NCBI GenBank assembly: GCA_036172665.1
Contig: CM069875.1
Span: 19,499,806 to 19,563,805, forward strand
From: Prosopocoilus inquinatus
Lineage: Eukaryota > Arthropoda > Insecta > Coleoptera > Lucanidae
DNA length: 64,000 bases
Reading direction: 5' to 3'
Shown: one piece after another, positions 34,614-44,822 of the stretch
Position numbering within the stretch: position 1 is the first letter of the stretch
Layout: each line of letters begins with the position of its first letter
Notes under the pieces: model-generated
What the model saw: only the letters and a program-made list of their open reading frames with translations
What the model was told of the DNA's origin: nothing
Database searches by the model: none
Program-made: the position numbers and the translations under genes

Positions 34614-35435
34614 TGTCACGTGGTTAGGGGTAGGTAGCGGGTTCTCAGAGGTAGAGCTTGAAAACAGTTTACCAAACAATGTATACCTTTATTAAATGAA
34701 TATTTTTATCTATCGGCGGACGATCTTTAAATGTGCGGGGGTGCGTTTTCGTGATTATCGGAAATCGCGACGGGTCGGCTGCGACAGCGAGGATGAGGAA
34801 TCCCTCCGTGCTGGGGTTGAAGAGACCCGACGATTCGACTAACCGGATCCAGGGCAATCTCGAGGGCTGCAGCAATGGCGATGAGATGTCCTGATGAGGG
34901 TGGCGGCAGCGCGGCGTCGGTGAGGATGCCTCCGTGGAACGGGCAGCGTCCTGATGAGGGTGGTGGCAACAAGGCGTCGGTGATGATGATCCTTCTTGGA
35001 AACGGCAGCGTCCTGATGCGGGTGGCGGTTGCACGGCGTCGGTGAGGAAGGTCCTCCTGGGGAAGTTGGCACTAGGCCTACTTGAGTCGACGGCGGGTTC
35101 GACTCCGAGGGCGGTGCCCTTCTTATAGTAGGCACTAAGCCTACCGGAGTCGGGTTCGACTCCCTTCCCATCTTCTTCCGTACGTTATATAGGCGAAAAT
35201 CTGTCTATTCGACTGTTATGACATCTTCTGTGTTCTCCTTTCGTCACCTATTGTATTAATTTGTCCCACATATAGCGCGTGTTTTGTTATGAAACGTGAA
35301 CCGCTTGTAGCTTAGATTTCGCAAGATTGCTGTCTTAATTGTTCTACTTTATTCCTCGCGGAAATATTTCGTCGCGACTCCTTTACATTTTATAATTATT
35401 AATTTTAGGCTAAAAATTAAATCCTTATCGTGACA
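34614..35435 (-). repeat. LTR (3' LTR of the minus-strand element)
   Basis: This 822-bp repeat is unusually GC-rich in its middle. On the minus strand a TATATAA box lies around 35183-35191 and an AATAAA signal around 34690-34697, consistent with U3-R-U5 order. It contains three 60-62-bp minisatellite units at 34888-35070. Confidence 0.7.
34888..35070. repeat. 60-bp minisatellite in the left LTR, three units
   Basis: Units start at 34888, 34948 and 35010 with GTCCTGATG and contain GGCGTCGGTGA. The right LTR has four units (37618, 37678, 37738, 37800). The open frames over these GC-rich units are shadows of the repetition. Confidence 0.9.
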
Positions 35436-35450
35436 TTTCCCTCCCCTTTA
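35436..35450 (-). other. Polypurine tract of the minus-strand LTR element
   Basis: On the minus strand the 15 bases are all purine except for the first T and lie directly before the LTR start TGTCACG. This supports minus orientation. Confidence 0.65.
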
Positions 35451-35856
35451 AGCTTGTGCGTCCCCGCACAAGAATAACTCGCGTCACGCGGAAAACTGTC
35501 TGTTGCGTAAGGTCACGAAACAATTCCCGCGCGTTGCACTTGAAAAAGAAAACCGTTGAGTTTGCTAAAGTTTTATAGTTCGCGGCGCGTACTTCTTATA
35601 TTACATAGTATTTACCACCTTGACATTTAATTTTTTCAATGTTCTGTTGAAATAAAACGTAAGCATAAGTCATTTAATGATACCTTGGTAATTTCTTCAC
35701 CTCCGTTTCGTATTTCAGCCAGGATTTGGGATGACGATTGGCTTGGCAGGGAGCATGTTCGTTTTGGTTTTCTGACGGCACATTTTCTTCTATATCTATA
35801 TCTTCTATATCTTCGTATACTCATTCTAATGTTGATTGCTTCTTTCTTCGGAGCGT

Positions 35857-36105
35857 CTAATGGAGTTTCCCAACCTTGTGGCTCAAGGAGGACTTGGCAC
35901 GATCCAGAGGGTCTTTTCCTTGATGCAGCTTATGGTTTGGTCCATTTAATGCGTCTCCTTTTCTTTCACAGGATGGCCCGGTCCTGTTTCTTCGAGTTTC
36001 TTCTCTTCTTTTTCTGCCTAGTAATCTCTTTAACAACATTATATTTAAAGCAATCATAATAATAACAAATGCAATTGTAGCGACATATACTACTACTTCG
36101 TGCAT
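35857..36105 (-). CDS. Small protein with one N-terminal membrane helix
   Basis: This 82-codon frame begins MHEVVVYVATIAFVIIMIAL; residues about 4-26 form a clear hydrophobic helix, followed at once by a strongly basic stretch (KRLLGRKRREETRRNR). It lies at the 3' end of the minus-strand LTR element, where envelope-type genes sit in errantiviruses. The helix-plus-basic-tail pattern could be the anchor of a decayed envelope gene, but there is no ectodomain and I cannot confirm homology. It may be a chance frame. Confidence 0.3.
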   Translation of the reverse strand: MHEVVVYVATIAFVIIMIALNIMLLKRLLGRKRREETRRNRTGPSCERKGDALNGPNHKLHQGKDPLDRAKSSLSHKVGKLH

Positions 36106-36169
36106 CTCTTAAAAACAGTGGACTGGCGTTGCCGTAAATGCTGTAGCAGTTCTTTAAATAACATAATGC

Positions 36170-36433
36170 TCAATTCTTAGCATAACTCACATATTTAAAT
36201 TCTTCATCTGCTGATTTACTCGTTGTGATGATCCTGAGGCTCCAGTTTGGATTGATACATCGGGACAGGTTTGTGTATACAGGTTGTATCCTAGAAGTCG
36301 GCTTCATCACAAAAGATTTTAGCGTTGTCCAAATGGCCAGGAGGATGAGTGTACTTTCTATTCCTTCAGGCCGGGACAAGGGAATCTTGTCGAGATCTTC
36401 TTCTTCTGTGGACAGGATATCCGAGTGCTTCAT
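36170..36433 (-). CDS. Unassigned frame inside the LTR element
   Basis: An 87-codon frame with an acidic start (MKHSDILSTEEEDLDK) and a moderately hydrophobic stretch near residue 30. No family is recognised. Its location inside the element suggests element-derived sequence. Confidence 0.2.
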   Translation of the reverse strand: MKHSDILSTEEEDLDKIPLSRPEGIESTLILLAIWTTLKSFVMKPTSRIQPVYTNLSRCINPNWSLRIITTSKSADEEFKYVSYAKN

Positions 36434-36437
36434 CGAG

Positions 36438-36870
36438 CTACCTAAGATATGAATGTTTGTTTGTGATGTGTGGTGTTAGATAGCTTAATGCTGGAATTTT
36501 CCATGTTCCTATCTGTGTCTTCAACTGCCTTACTTCTTGCAAACTTGTTCTTGAATTGGTTCCAAATTCCTGTAATTCTGCCTGTAGTCCGCACGTCAAT
36601 TTCTTGATAGTCCTTCGGATGTCATCATCTTTCGCCATTTACTTGTCCAACTGTTGCTGTGTGGCATTACCACAATAAAAAAATCGAACGTCTCTAAACT
36701 TCTCCGTCATTACTTCAAATTTTCCTTCTTAATTCGAACTCTCTTTGAGCCATTCTTCTTTTAACATTTCAGTCTTCGTATCTAGTACCTGCTTTTCTTC
36801 AATCCTTTGTATTTTCTTTCCTGTATGCTGAAATCTGGCTTCGAAGGTTTCCATTCTCCCTTGGTTGATG
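36438..36870 (-). pseudogene. Coiled-coil, Gag-like segment
   Basis: On the minus strand, from about 36865, a charged helical stretch (NQGRMETFEARFQHTG, then KKIQRIEEKQVLDTKTEML) is interrupted by stops. It resumes at 36638 with MAKDDDIRRTIKKLTCGL and LQEVRQLKTQIG. The heptad-like pattern and position after the 37-kb frame suggest a Gag-type coiled coil. No zinc knuckle is visible. Confidence 0.35.
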
Positions 36871-37068
36871 GTTATTTCCTTAACTTAAAATATCTAATAA
36901 TAACTTAGTATTACATATAAGATTATGTTACATAGGATCATTATTTAGTTTCTTCTTCTAATATTGGTAGTTACATCTATTTACGTAATTATATTGCCTA
37001 TCTCTAATTTGTCTGTTTTGAACTCGCCCATTTCGTCATTTCCCTGGACTCTCGTTATTTCACCGCTC

Positions 37069-37533
37069 CTAATTCTTATTTCCTTGATTATTATAAATAT
37101 TATTTTCATACCTAGGCTGTTCGTTTTCTTTCTTGTACACGTTTCGTCTCTCCATGCAACTTCTTACAAAATGTTCGTTGAACGCTTCTGAATTTGTTCT
37201 GTTGGCCCTTTTCTCGCTCGGTGGTTTCGTTTCTAATTTATTCTGATCCTTACTTCCTTTTACAGATTTCGTGTGCCTGTTATCAGTTGCTGTAAAAATT
37301 TCTAGAATCTGTTCATTACCTCGTAATTTTTCTGTACTTGTTTGTTCTATTTCTGTTGACACGTCGCTGTCTTCTTTTGTACTCTTTCTTGGTGTGCGGG
37401 GAGGTGACCTTGAGAGTGCTATTTTGGGACTAAAAACTTCCTTTTCTTCGTATCCGACTTCTGTACTGCGATGAGGTGGATGAAACGGTGATTCCTTTGC
37501 TGCGTTTGATCTTGTTTGGTATGGACCTGGCAT
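37069..37533 (-). CDS. N-terminal Gag-like frame of the LTR element
   Basis: This 154-codon frame starts 55 bp inside the right (5') LTR and begins MPGPYQTRSNAAKESPF. It is hydrophilic, low in hydrophobic residues and rich in Lys, Glu, Ser and Thr, with SPPRTPRKST. This is like a disordered Gag N-terminus, and position supports that role, but no Gag motif is present. It ends with RYENNIYNNQGNKN. Confidence 0.4.
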   Translation of the reverse strand: MPGPYQTRSNAAKESPFHPPHRSTEVGYEEKEVFSPKIALSRSPPRTPRKSTKEDSDVSTEIEQTSTEKLRGNEQILEIFTATDNRHTKSVKGSKDQNKLETKPPSEKRANRTNSEAFNEHFVRSCMERRNVYKKENEQPRYENNIYNNQGNKN

Positions 37534-37587
37534 CCCCTTCTTATCGTCACGACGTATTATTTTGGGACTTTAGGCGCCTCCACCATG

Positions 37588-38225
37588 TCTCGAGGGATGC
37601 AGCAATTGCGATGAGATGTCCTGATGAGGGTGGCGGCAGCGCGGCGTCGGTGAGGATGCCTCCGTGGAACGGGCAGCGTCCTGATGACGGTGGCGGTGGC
37701 AAGGCGTCGGTGAGGATGCCTCCGTGGAACGGGCAGCGTCCTAATGAGGGTGGTGGCAACAAGGCGTCGGTGATGATGATCCTTCTTGGAAACGGCAGCG
37801 TCCTGATGCGGGTGGCGGTTGCACGGCGTCGGTGAGGAAGGTCCTCCTGGGGAAGTTGGCACTAGGCCTACTTGAGTCGACGGCGGGTTCGACTCCGAGG
37901 ACGGTGCCCTTCTTATAGTAGGCACTAAGCCTACCGGAGTCGGGTTCGACTCCCTTCCCATCTTCTTCCGTACGTTATATAGGCGAAAATCTGTCTATTC
38001 GACTGTCATGACATCTTCTGTGTTCTCCTTTCGTCACCTGTTGTATTAATTTGTCCCACATATAGCGCGTGTTTTGTTATGAAACGTGAACCGCTTGTAG
38101 CTTAGATTTCGCAAGATTGCTGTCTTAATTGTTCTACTTTATTCCTCGCGGAAATATTTCGTCGCGACTCCTTTACATTTTATAATTATTAATTTTAGGC
38201 TAAAAATTAAATCCTTATCGTGACA
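37588..38225 (-). repeat. LTR (5' LTR of the minus-strand element), shortened
   Basis: Homologous to 34858-35435 with few substitutions and one extra 60-bp unit (four instead of three). Its inner edge, read on the minus strand, is CTCGAGACA followed by TGGTGGAGGCGCC, a possible primer-binding start. It is therefore unclear whether the LTR really ends here or has lost its U5. Confidence 0.7.
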
Positions 38226-38539
38226 TTATTTTACCCAACAGGCATATATTTCAATCAACTGTCCAAATTCTACAGGATCATGACTCATTCAACTTCAAGC
38301 CCAAGACCGTGGCAGACCTCGTACTGAATCTTAAAAAAACATTTTAGATGCTGTACTGTTGCTAGTACAAACACCTGAACACACGCACTTCAGCAAGGAA
38401 TGTCGCATTTGACAGTTTGGCAAATTTTAAAAAGTGCATTGTTATGTGCAATTACGGTTTTCTTCGCTGTGTTTAAGGATTATGGAAACATATGATAATA
38501 AACAATTATTTATCTCCGACAAGTTATAAACTGTTTAAA

Positions 38540-39029
38540 TTTAAACAGATAAAACAGCGACATCTTACGATCGCTTTTTGACCTGACATTGCAGTAGGAT
38601 AGACAAATTGAAACGGATTTGCTCTGCTGACGAGGCCCCAAGCAGGTCTGAAACAGCTGTACAGACGCTGCTCGAGGTTTTCATTGCAATCAAAAACGAT
38701 TTGCAACAAAAATTTTTAAAACTTTCATTATGCTTTGACAGCAAGCATGGTCACCTTGCATGGGGGACTTATTAGGAGCAAATCCGCTTCAATTTGTATA
38801 TCCTACTGCAATGTCAGGTCAAAAAGCAATCGTAAGATGTCGCTGTTTTATCTGTTCGGCAATCTTACATCGCAATTGCGTATAAATTGGACAAGTCGTT
38901 TTTGTTTGCAGTGGGAATATCGAGTTACGTCTCTGCTGACGAAGTCCCAAGCGGGGCTGAAACAGCTGTACAGAGGCTGCTCGAAGTTTTCACTGCAATC
39001 GAAAACGATTTGCAACAAAATTGTTTAAA
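38540..39029. repeat. Inverted and direct repeat cluster (family B)
   Basis: 38540-38625 and 38774-38857 are near-identical inverted arms (core CCTGACATTGCAGTAGGATA and its complement). 38622-38720 and 38932-39029 are direct copies (CTGAAACAGCTGTACAGA, then GATTTGCAACAAAA). The direct unit also occurs in opposite orientation at 18.9-19.1 kb. In the copies the peptide LLEVFTAI-NDLQQ stays readable. Confidence 0.75.
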
Positions 39030-39179
39030 TTTAGTAAATGTGACATCAGTTTAGAAAGCTTTAAATAAAAAAAGTCAAATAGAAAAAATATTTCATTTAG
39101 CTAACTGCACTCCGTATTAAAATTATTTTAAAAATATTTCTGAAACACCCACTATATTGAAATTTATACACGGATTAAA

Positions 39180-39540
39180 ATGAACCTCTTCAAATGGCAA
39201 CTGAACTCACCCAACTTAAATCATAGTATGTTCCATTCTACAAGAGTAAAAAAAAATGTAAAAATAAAAGTAAAAAAATGCTAAAGTTATGGATTAAAGT
39301 TAAACTCAACAAATCTCCAAGCCAATCCAAGTTAACTGACATAACACATAATTAAAAGATTAAAAATTACAAGAAAAATTAAAAATTAAACTCAACTCAA
39401 AAAATGAAAAGTGTAAAAATTGTTAAAAATTACAAATCATTTAAAATGAAGCTCAATCAATCTCATCGTCAACATAACCTAATCTAATTCTCTTCAAACC
39501 AAGCAAAAATTAAAAAGATTAAATTAAAAAGCTAAAAAAT
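39180..39540. repeat. Degenerate array related to 33.7-34.3 kb
   Basis: Two or three diverged units with ACTGAACTCACCCAACTTAA, CTCCAAGCCAATCCAAG and CTCATCGTCAACATAACCTA, separated by A-rich stretches. They resemble the units on the other side of the LTR element. Confidence 0.4.
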
Positions 39541-41688
39541 TCGTTAAATGCCAAACTTAATTTTTATGTATTTTAGAATCGTCGTCGTTGTATCACCATT
39601 TGGTGATAGATCACAACGGTTGGCAACACTGTATGGCTCGAAAATTACGTACGAAATTTTTTTGCGATGCTTTTTAAGTTACGAGTTAATTTCGGTAGCA
39701 ATCATTTCAAAGTTGAGCAAAAATTTATGGATATACATACATATTCAAATTAAAAAAAACTGGCAACTGTGGAATTACAATAGTTTTTCTGCAATCGATT
39801 GCATATACCTACTCTATAAGAACTAATAAAGTTAGCTTTGTTTTTTTTTTTTGGAAAAGGATGCCAGTTACTGTTTTGCATTAATGCACCGATTACCCTT
39901 CCTCCGGCCCTGCACTTAACGATTTTCGTTATTTAAAGATGTCATTATGATTTATGCACTAAAAGGTAGGTTGCAAGACATTCATATTGTTATTTAAGGC
40001 TGAGTAATATCTCGAAGAAAAAAGTGTCCAATTTTTCATGCTGGCCGCTGAACATATAAGCATGTGAATTTCTTAAAAATTATTTATATTATAGACACGT
40101 AAACGTCTGATAATTAAAATTAACTGTAATGACAAGAAATCAATTAAATTTAATATTTTTGAATTCGATAAAGATATTTTTTATTTCAATAATAAATGTA
40201 AGCTCTTATAAATAACGATAGCGTTATTTACAAAAGTTTACTTTTAAAAGTAGATTCGGATTATTCTATTTTATAGAAAATAGAAACATAGTAATCGCCA
40301 CAGTTTTAAGAAAAAAATAAAGAAATAGAATTGTATGGGAAATTAAAAAATGCAATAATATGTATATGAGATATTCTGTTTGAAATAAGAAAGTTGACAT
40401 TGAATCAGATAATTATTTAAAAAAATAATAATAAAAGGATAAAATGTGAGTTACACTATAAGTTTTTTCATTCTATTTAGTAAAATTAAATTTAAGGTAA
40501 AAGAAATAAGAAGATAAACTAAAAAGTCACATTAACAATCGAAGCAGTCGTGATACAACACTGACATTCAGTTTTTTTTAATTTTTTTGTCTTATTGACA
40601 TTTTGGAGACACCAATAAATTTTATGACATCAACTTATTCGGCTTAATCGAAAATTCAGATTAAGTTCGCCATACATTTGCCGTTGGAGAAAAATCCTTG
40701 CGTTGTAGTAAGTAACTGTACACAGGTGTGGGTTTGCCGTTCTAGGTCAATGTTATTTTTCGCAGGCTACGACAAACATACCGAACTTATTTTATGCCGT
40801 CAGCATCTCACGTAGCCTCCACTTACATTTTTTCCCCTTGAAAAATTTCATTAACCAGATAAGACTCGTCAAGTATTCCGTTAAACACCTTTGAGCCAAA
40901 GGCAAAGTTTTCGCAGTTTTTAACAAAAATTGCAGTAAAATATTTTTTTTTTTTCATTTTTTAATTGATTTGTTTGTTCTTTTTTAGAGATATTCATGTT
41001 TATATAGCGTGATTTAGTCAACTCGTTCATTAAATGTTATCCTTTCTATATCTATTCATATTCTGCATTAACGAAGAATTTCCTTTTTTAAAAAAGTTCA
41101 GACCTTCAGTACCTTGACACTTGATACCTTGGCAGTGTTAGGTATCACTGCCACCTTCGTGCAACAAAAACTATGGTGATAACTTTTAGTCTATAGTAAC
41201 AGGCTTCGGATGATGTCCAATTATACATACACTTACTGATTTACTTCTATTCAGAATAATTTCAAATCTCCAAAAGTTTAGTTTTTTAAATAGAACACCC
41301 AGCATTTATTTAGACCAAGTGAATCAGAATTTAATATTATTTTGTCTTGTATTAGCATTCCTCTTACACCCTTATGCCGTTTCTTTTTCACAGTGTGTAA
41401 AAGAATCTTTGTAATTATTGAAAAATTCTTTTCGTTGCACTTACGAACCGTAACCGTAACCGACTTCCCACGATATACCCAAAACGCAAATGGTTTGGTT
41501 TATTTACATATTTCTGTAACTTATTTGATTGTTACTTTAGAAGATAATTTCCTGTAAGGCATCTAGAGGTCATATAGTCTAAAAAACGTTGGGAAATAAA
41601 ATCAACAGACTAAAGAACTTTAGCGTGATGTGCAGGCCTAGGCGCATTTTAGGCGGAAAGTTTCATTAAATATACGAGAAACTACTAA
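39541..41688. other. AT-rich DNA with repeat fragments
   Basis: 39755-39880 resembles 2590-2760. 39915-39960 (AACGATTTTCGTTATTTAAA) resembles the short MITE at 51416-51574. Frames of 92 codons (39548-39826) and 71 codons (41342-41557) are unassigned. No gene is visible. Confidence 0.4.
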
Positions 41689-41690
41689 TA

Positions 41691-42964
41691 CGAGGGTCAA
41701 GCTGAATTTATTGAGAATAAGAAAATCTAGCAGACCTTAAAAAACAAAACATACATTGTTATTTAGAACACTTTTTTATCTGTCATTTGAAGTTTAGTTG
41801 CTGAATCTTCGTTTGGCATAACCGAAGTTATTTAATTTTTAAAAGTGGCAATACAAGTACAAAAATGGAATTAACCAGAGAGCATTTTCGAATCATGATT
41901 TATTATGATTTTAAAAAAGGCTTAAGCGCTTATGAGTGCAAGGAGAGTTTAGATTCGGCTTTCGGTGAACAAGCACCTTCCTTGGCTCCAGCTTACCGAT
42001 GGTACAAGGAATTTGAACGCGAAAGAAATTCTGTTCAGCATCAAAAAGGAGCAGGGCGTCCTCCTACGGCTGTTACCGACAAAAACGTTGCTGCTGTTAA
42101 AAAAATAATTGAAGAGGACAATAAAGCCACTTATGCGGTAATCGAGCATCAACTCAAGATTTGATCCTCAGCTGTGAGAACAATCTTACACGATCACCTA
42201 CATTTAAAAAAAGTGGTTAGTCGTTTTGTGCCGCATCAACTTTCCGACTTCCAAAAAGCAGAACGTGTAAGGATTTGCCATGAAACTGAAAATTTCTTAA
42301 ACTATGGTGGCCACCAAATTTTTTTCAAAATAGTGACAGGTGACGAAACTTACATTCCATTTTTTGACATACCAACCTGCCAAGAGAGTCGTGTGTGGAT
42401 TCATGAAGATGAGGAAACTCCAACAATAACCAAGAAGCTGCGAGCTATGAAAAAAGTTACGTATGCAGTATTCTTTAGAAGTACTAGGCTAGTAAAAGCA
42501 ATTAAGCTAGACGCACAAAAGACAGTTACAGGTAAATGGTACACTGAAAAATGTTTGCCTGAAGTATTCAATAAGGTTCCAAACAAGGGAATTATTCTGC
42601 ACCATGACAATACATCATCCCATACTGCAGCTTTAACTCTCCAGTTTTTGACTGGAAAAAATATAAAAATAATAGAACATCCGCCGTATTTACCTAATTT
42701 AGCTATGTGCGACTTCTGGGCTTTTGGTCTTAAAAGGAATTTGCGGGGTAGAAGGTTTTCGTCTGAAGAAAATATTGATGCCGGAGTTCACACTTATTTT
42801 GACGGTATTCCGAAAGAAGATTGATTGGGCGCTTTTAAACAGTGGATAGAAAGAATGGTTAAGTGTATCATTGCTGAAGGGAATTACTTAGAACACATTT
42901 AAAATAAAATCCTACAAAATATTAACCATATTTTTTATTCTCAATAAATTCAGCTTCACCCTCA
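41691..42964 (+). mobile_element. Mariner transposon with both ends
   Basis: Inverted terminal repeats of about 32 bp (left CGAGGGTCAAGCTGAATTTA, right its near complement) are flanked by TA (41689-41690 and 42965-42966). The total length of 1274 bp is normal for mariner. A single transposase frame lies between. The arms differ by few bases, so the copy is not very old. Confidence 0.95.
41865..42902 (+). pseudogene. Mariner transposase with two TGA codons
   Basis: Mariner transposase binds the terminal repeats and moves the element by cut and paste. The frame is 345 codons long, the usual mariner length, with no frameshift. In-frame TGA codons occur at 42162-42164 and 42822-42824. The N-terminal part has the helix-turn-helix DNA-binding region (MELTREHFRIMIYYDFKKG). 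The catalytic triad is Asp160 (TGDET), Asp248 (HHDN) and Asp283 (MCDFW), giving the D34D spacing that defines mariner. The second TGA is at a position where Trp would fit. Full-length enzyme is not expected without readthrough. Confidence 0.9.
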
Positions 42965-42966
42965 TA

Positions 42967-43485
42967 TGCTGAAGCGATCATAGTCGGAAAAAGTTCTAAT
43001 CTTTAACGCGTCTGCTCGGTAAAAACAAAACAATAAACCAGTCGAAGCCCGAGAAGTCTATGCGGCACGCAGTAACCACTACAGTTCTGGTCGATTGGAT
43101 ATAAAAACTTGTTTACATAACCGATTCATTCCGAAATAAACTCGCATTCTTTTTGCAGTGACGGCTCTATAATTGATATGAATTAAATGTATTATGCCAG
43201 TCTTTTTAAAAGTTACATTAAATAATTATAATATTTTCATAATTATTAATTTGAAGGAAACTATAAAGGCAATTGTGTTACATACGTAATTTACATCAAA
43301 CGGTTACTTCTAACGCAATGAATACGAGAGTGAGAGTGCCTCGGACATAAAAACCGTTCAGCGGCGACGTTGAAATCTACGCCGCTGCTTTGTTTATCTT
43401 TATACTGGTTTTTACCAGATATCTTAGGAATGTCCGACCGTTAGTGATGTGATACTGGGAAGACGTAAACTTTTAACTGTTACCT
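42967..43485. other. AT-rich DNA with a GC-rich stem-loop
   Basis: CAGCGGCG (43359-43366) and CGCCGCTG (43380-43387) form a perfect 8-bp stem with a 13-base loop, in a small GC-rich patch. No gene is visible. Confidence 0.4.
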
Positions 43486-43650
43486 GACAATTACCGTCCT
43501 ATGGCACTAACATCAGCATTTTCTAAAGTGTTCGATTGGTCATATTCTTACGATTTTTTTTAAAACTGAAAACAATATTCTATCAGCAAGACAACACGGT
43601 TACCCTCCTAAAAGATCAACTCTCACTTCAATCTGTTTCAACAAGATCAC
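43486..43650 (+). pseudogene. Fragment of a LINE reverse transcriptase
   Basis: DNYRPMALTSAFSKVFD is coded at 43486-43536, the conserved start of the RT fingers in I/R1/Jockey-type LINEs. About 60 bases later, in another frame, SARQHGYPPKRSTLTSI matches the next conserved block (QHGF-K-RST). Only this roughly 55-codon piece is recognisable, with one frameshift. Confidence 0.55.
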
Positions 43651-44439
43651 CTGAAATTAAACAGAGAATCGAAATATTCTCCGGTGGCGTTCCTAATAAA
43701 AATCCTTTACAGACAGCAATCGTCAGTAAACTTAAGGAGACTTTTGCTCCAAAATAGAATTATTCGTTGGGGAGCTTCCTCAATAGCAAATTGAATATTT
43801 TTAACTCAAAAGAAGAGATTTAGACTAATTGCAATTTTGTCATAATATAATTTAAAGAACTGAAAATTTTACTTGTGTTTATGCACCGTTTCAAATTGAA
43901 TACCATATAATATTAAAAATTTGGTCATTATTTATCAAAGTAAAGGTAAATAATTGTACATACGATAGATAAAGCTTTGTTTTCCTAGAATAGCGGTATC
44001 GGAATGCACTGGCATTGCACTGGTAATGCGATGATCATATAGCATTAGAAAATAAGGTACATTGACATAAAACAAGCAAAAGAAGTGACGATGTATGTTT
44101 CATTCTACATATTTCATTGTGGCCCAACTCGGCTTGGCATTACTAAAATATTTGGAGTCAACAAAAGAAGACTCCAAACGGTCGAAAGAAAATTTTACGT
44201 TTTCTTATGTGACAGTGACGCTTAGCGTTTTGTAGGAAACCAAATGTACTTAATGTTTATAGCACGGTGCTGCTATTCTTTCCCATTGTAAAAAAATTCC
44301 CTATGTAAAAAAAATCCAAATTATCTGTAAAAAAATAGTGCCGTTCAGCAAAGGTGTAACACAAGATTTTGTGATGCTTTATCATATCCTATTCATTTTC
44401 TATCTCTGTTTAAAAAAGGCCCGCACTAAAATAATTGTA
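43651..44439. other. AT-rich DNA, nothing recognised
   Basis: No open frame of note or repeats with defined ends. Confidence 0.45.
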
Positions 44440-44822
44440 TCAGGATATACCGTCTGTTTGATTGTAAAGGCCTCAAGCTGTAATTCATTTATTTTTGTTC
44501 ACAGAACACAACATCCAATGAAGTGTTTTTTTTTTTTAATTTTTTCGAAAATTGTGTTATGTAAGGATATAAAAATTTTATATACTTGAAAAGGGAAAAG
44601 GATGTTCTATCACAATTTGCAAAAAAATTCATTTGGCTTTTAAAAAAAATTGTTGATGACGTCATGACATCTATACATGGTAGCCAAGAAAATATTTTTA
44701 TTCTTCATTCTCTAGAAAAGTGTGTCCCATTCAAGAATATATGTATACTTTCCGGGGGTTTGAACAAAAATGAATGAGGTACAGCTTGAGACCTTTATAA
44801 TCAAACAGACGATATAATCATT
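44440..44822. mobile_element. Foldback element
   Basis: 44442-44508 (ATACCGTCTGTTTGATTGTA, then CTCAAGCTGTAATTCATTTA) and 44752-44822 are inverted copies of about 70 bp around a spacer. The short frames in it are not distinctive. Confidence 0.6.

Larger units (their letters stand above)
34614..38225 (-). mobile_element. LTR element without visible polymerase (minus strand)
   Basis: Two direct repeats (34614-35435 and 37588-38225) are highly similar over about 580 bp and enclose 2.15 kb. The left repeat starts TGTCACG and ends CGTGACA, an LTR-type inverted terminus. Read on the minus strand, TAAAGGGGAGGGAAA (35436-35450) lies just before the left LTR as a polypurine tract, which sets the orientation. 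The right LTR lacks the 244 bp corresponding to 34614-34857. Internal minus-strand frames include a charged coiled-coil region and a membrane segment, but no RT, RNase H or integrase motif was seen. The flanking bases are GTAT and TTAT, an imperfect duplication at best. It is probably a deleted or non-autonomous element mobilised in trans. Confidence 0.7.

Noticed and set aside
35070..35165. Two GGGTTCGACTCC motifs resembling a tRNA T-arm/B box
   Set aside because: No matching A box, acceptor stem or anticodon arm folds around them; they are direct repeats within the LTR.
34669..35171. Pro/His/Arg-rich minus-strand frames of 81-121 codons over the LTR (also at 37547-37961)
   Set aside because: They follow the 60-bp GC-rich minisatellite and differ in frame between units; no domain is visible.
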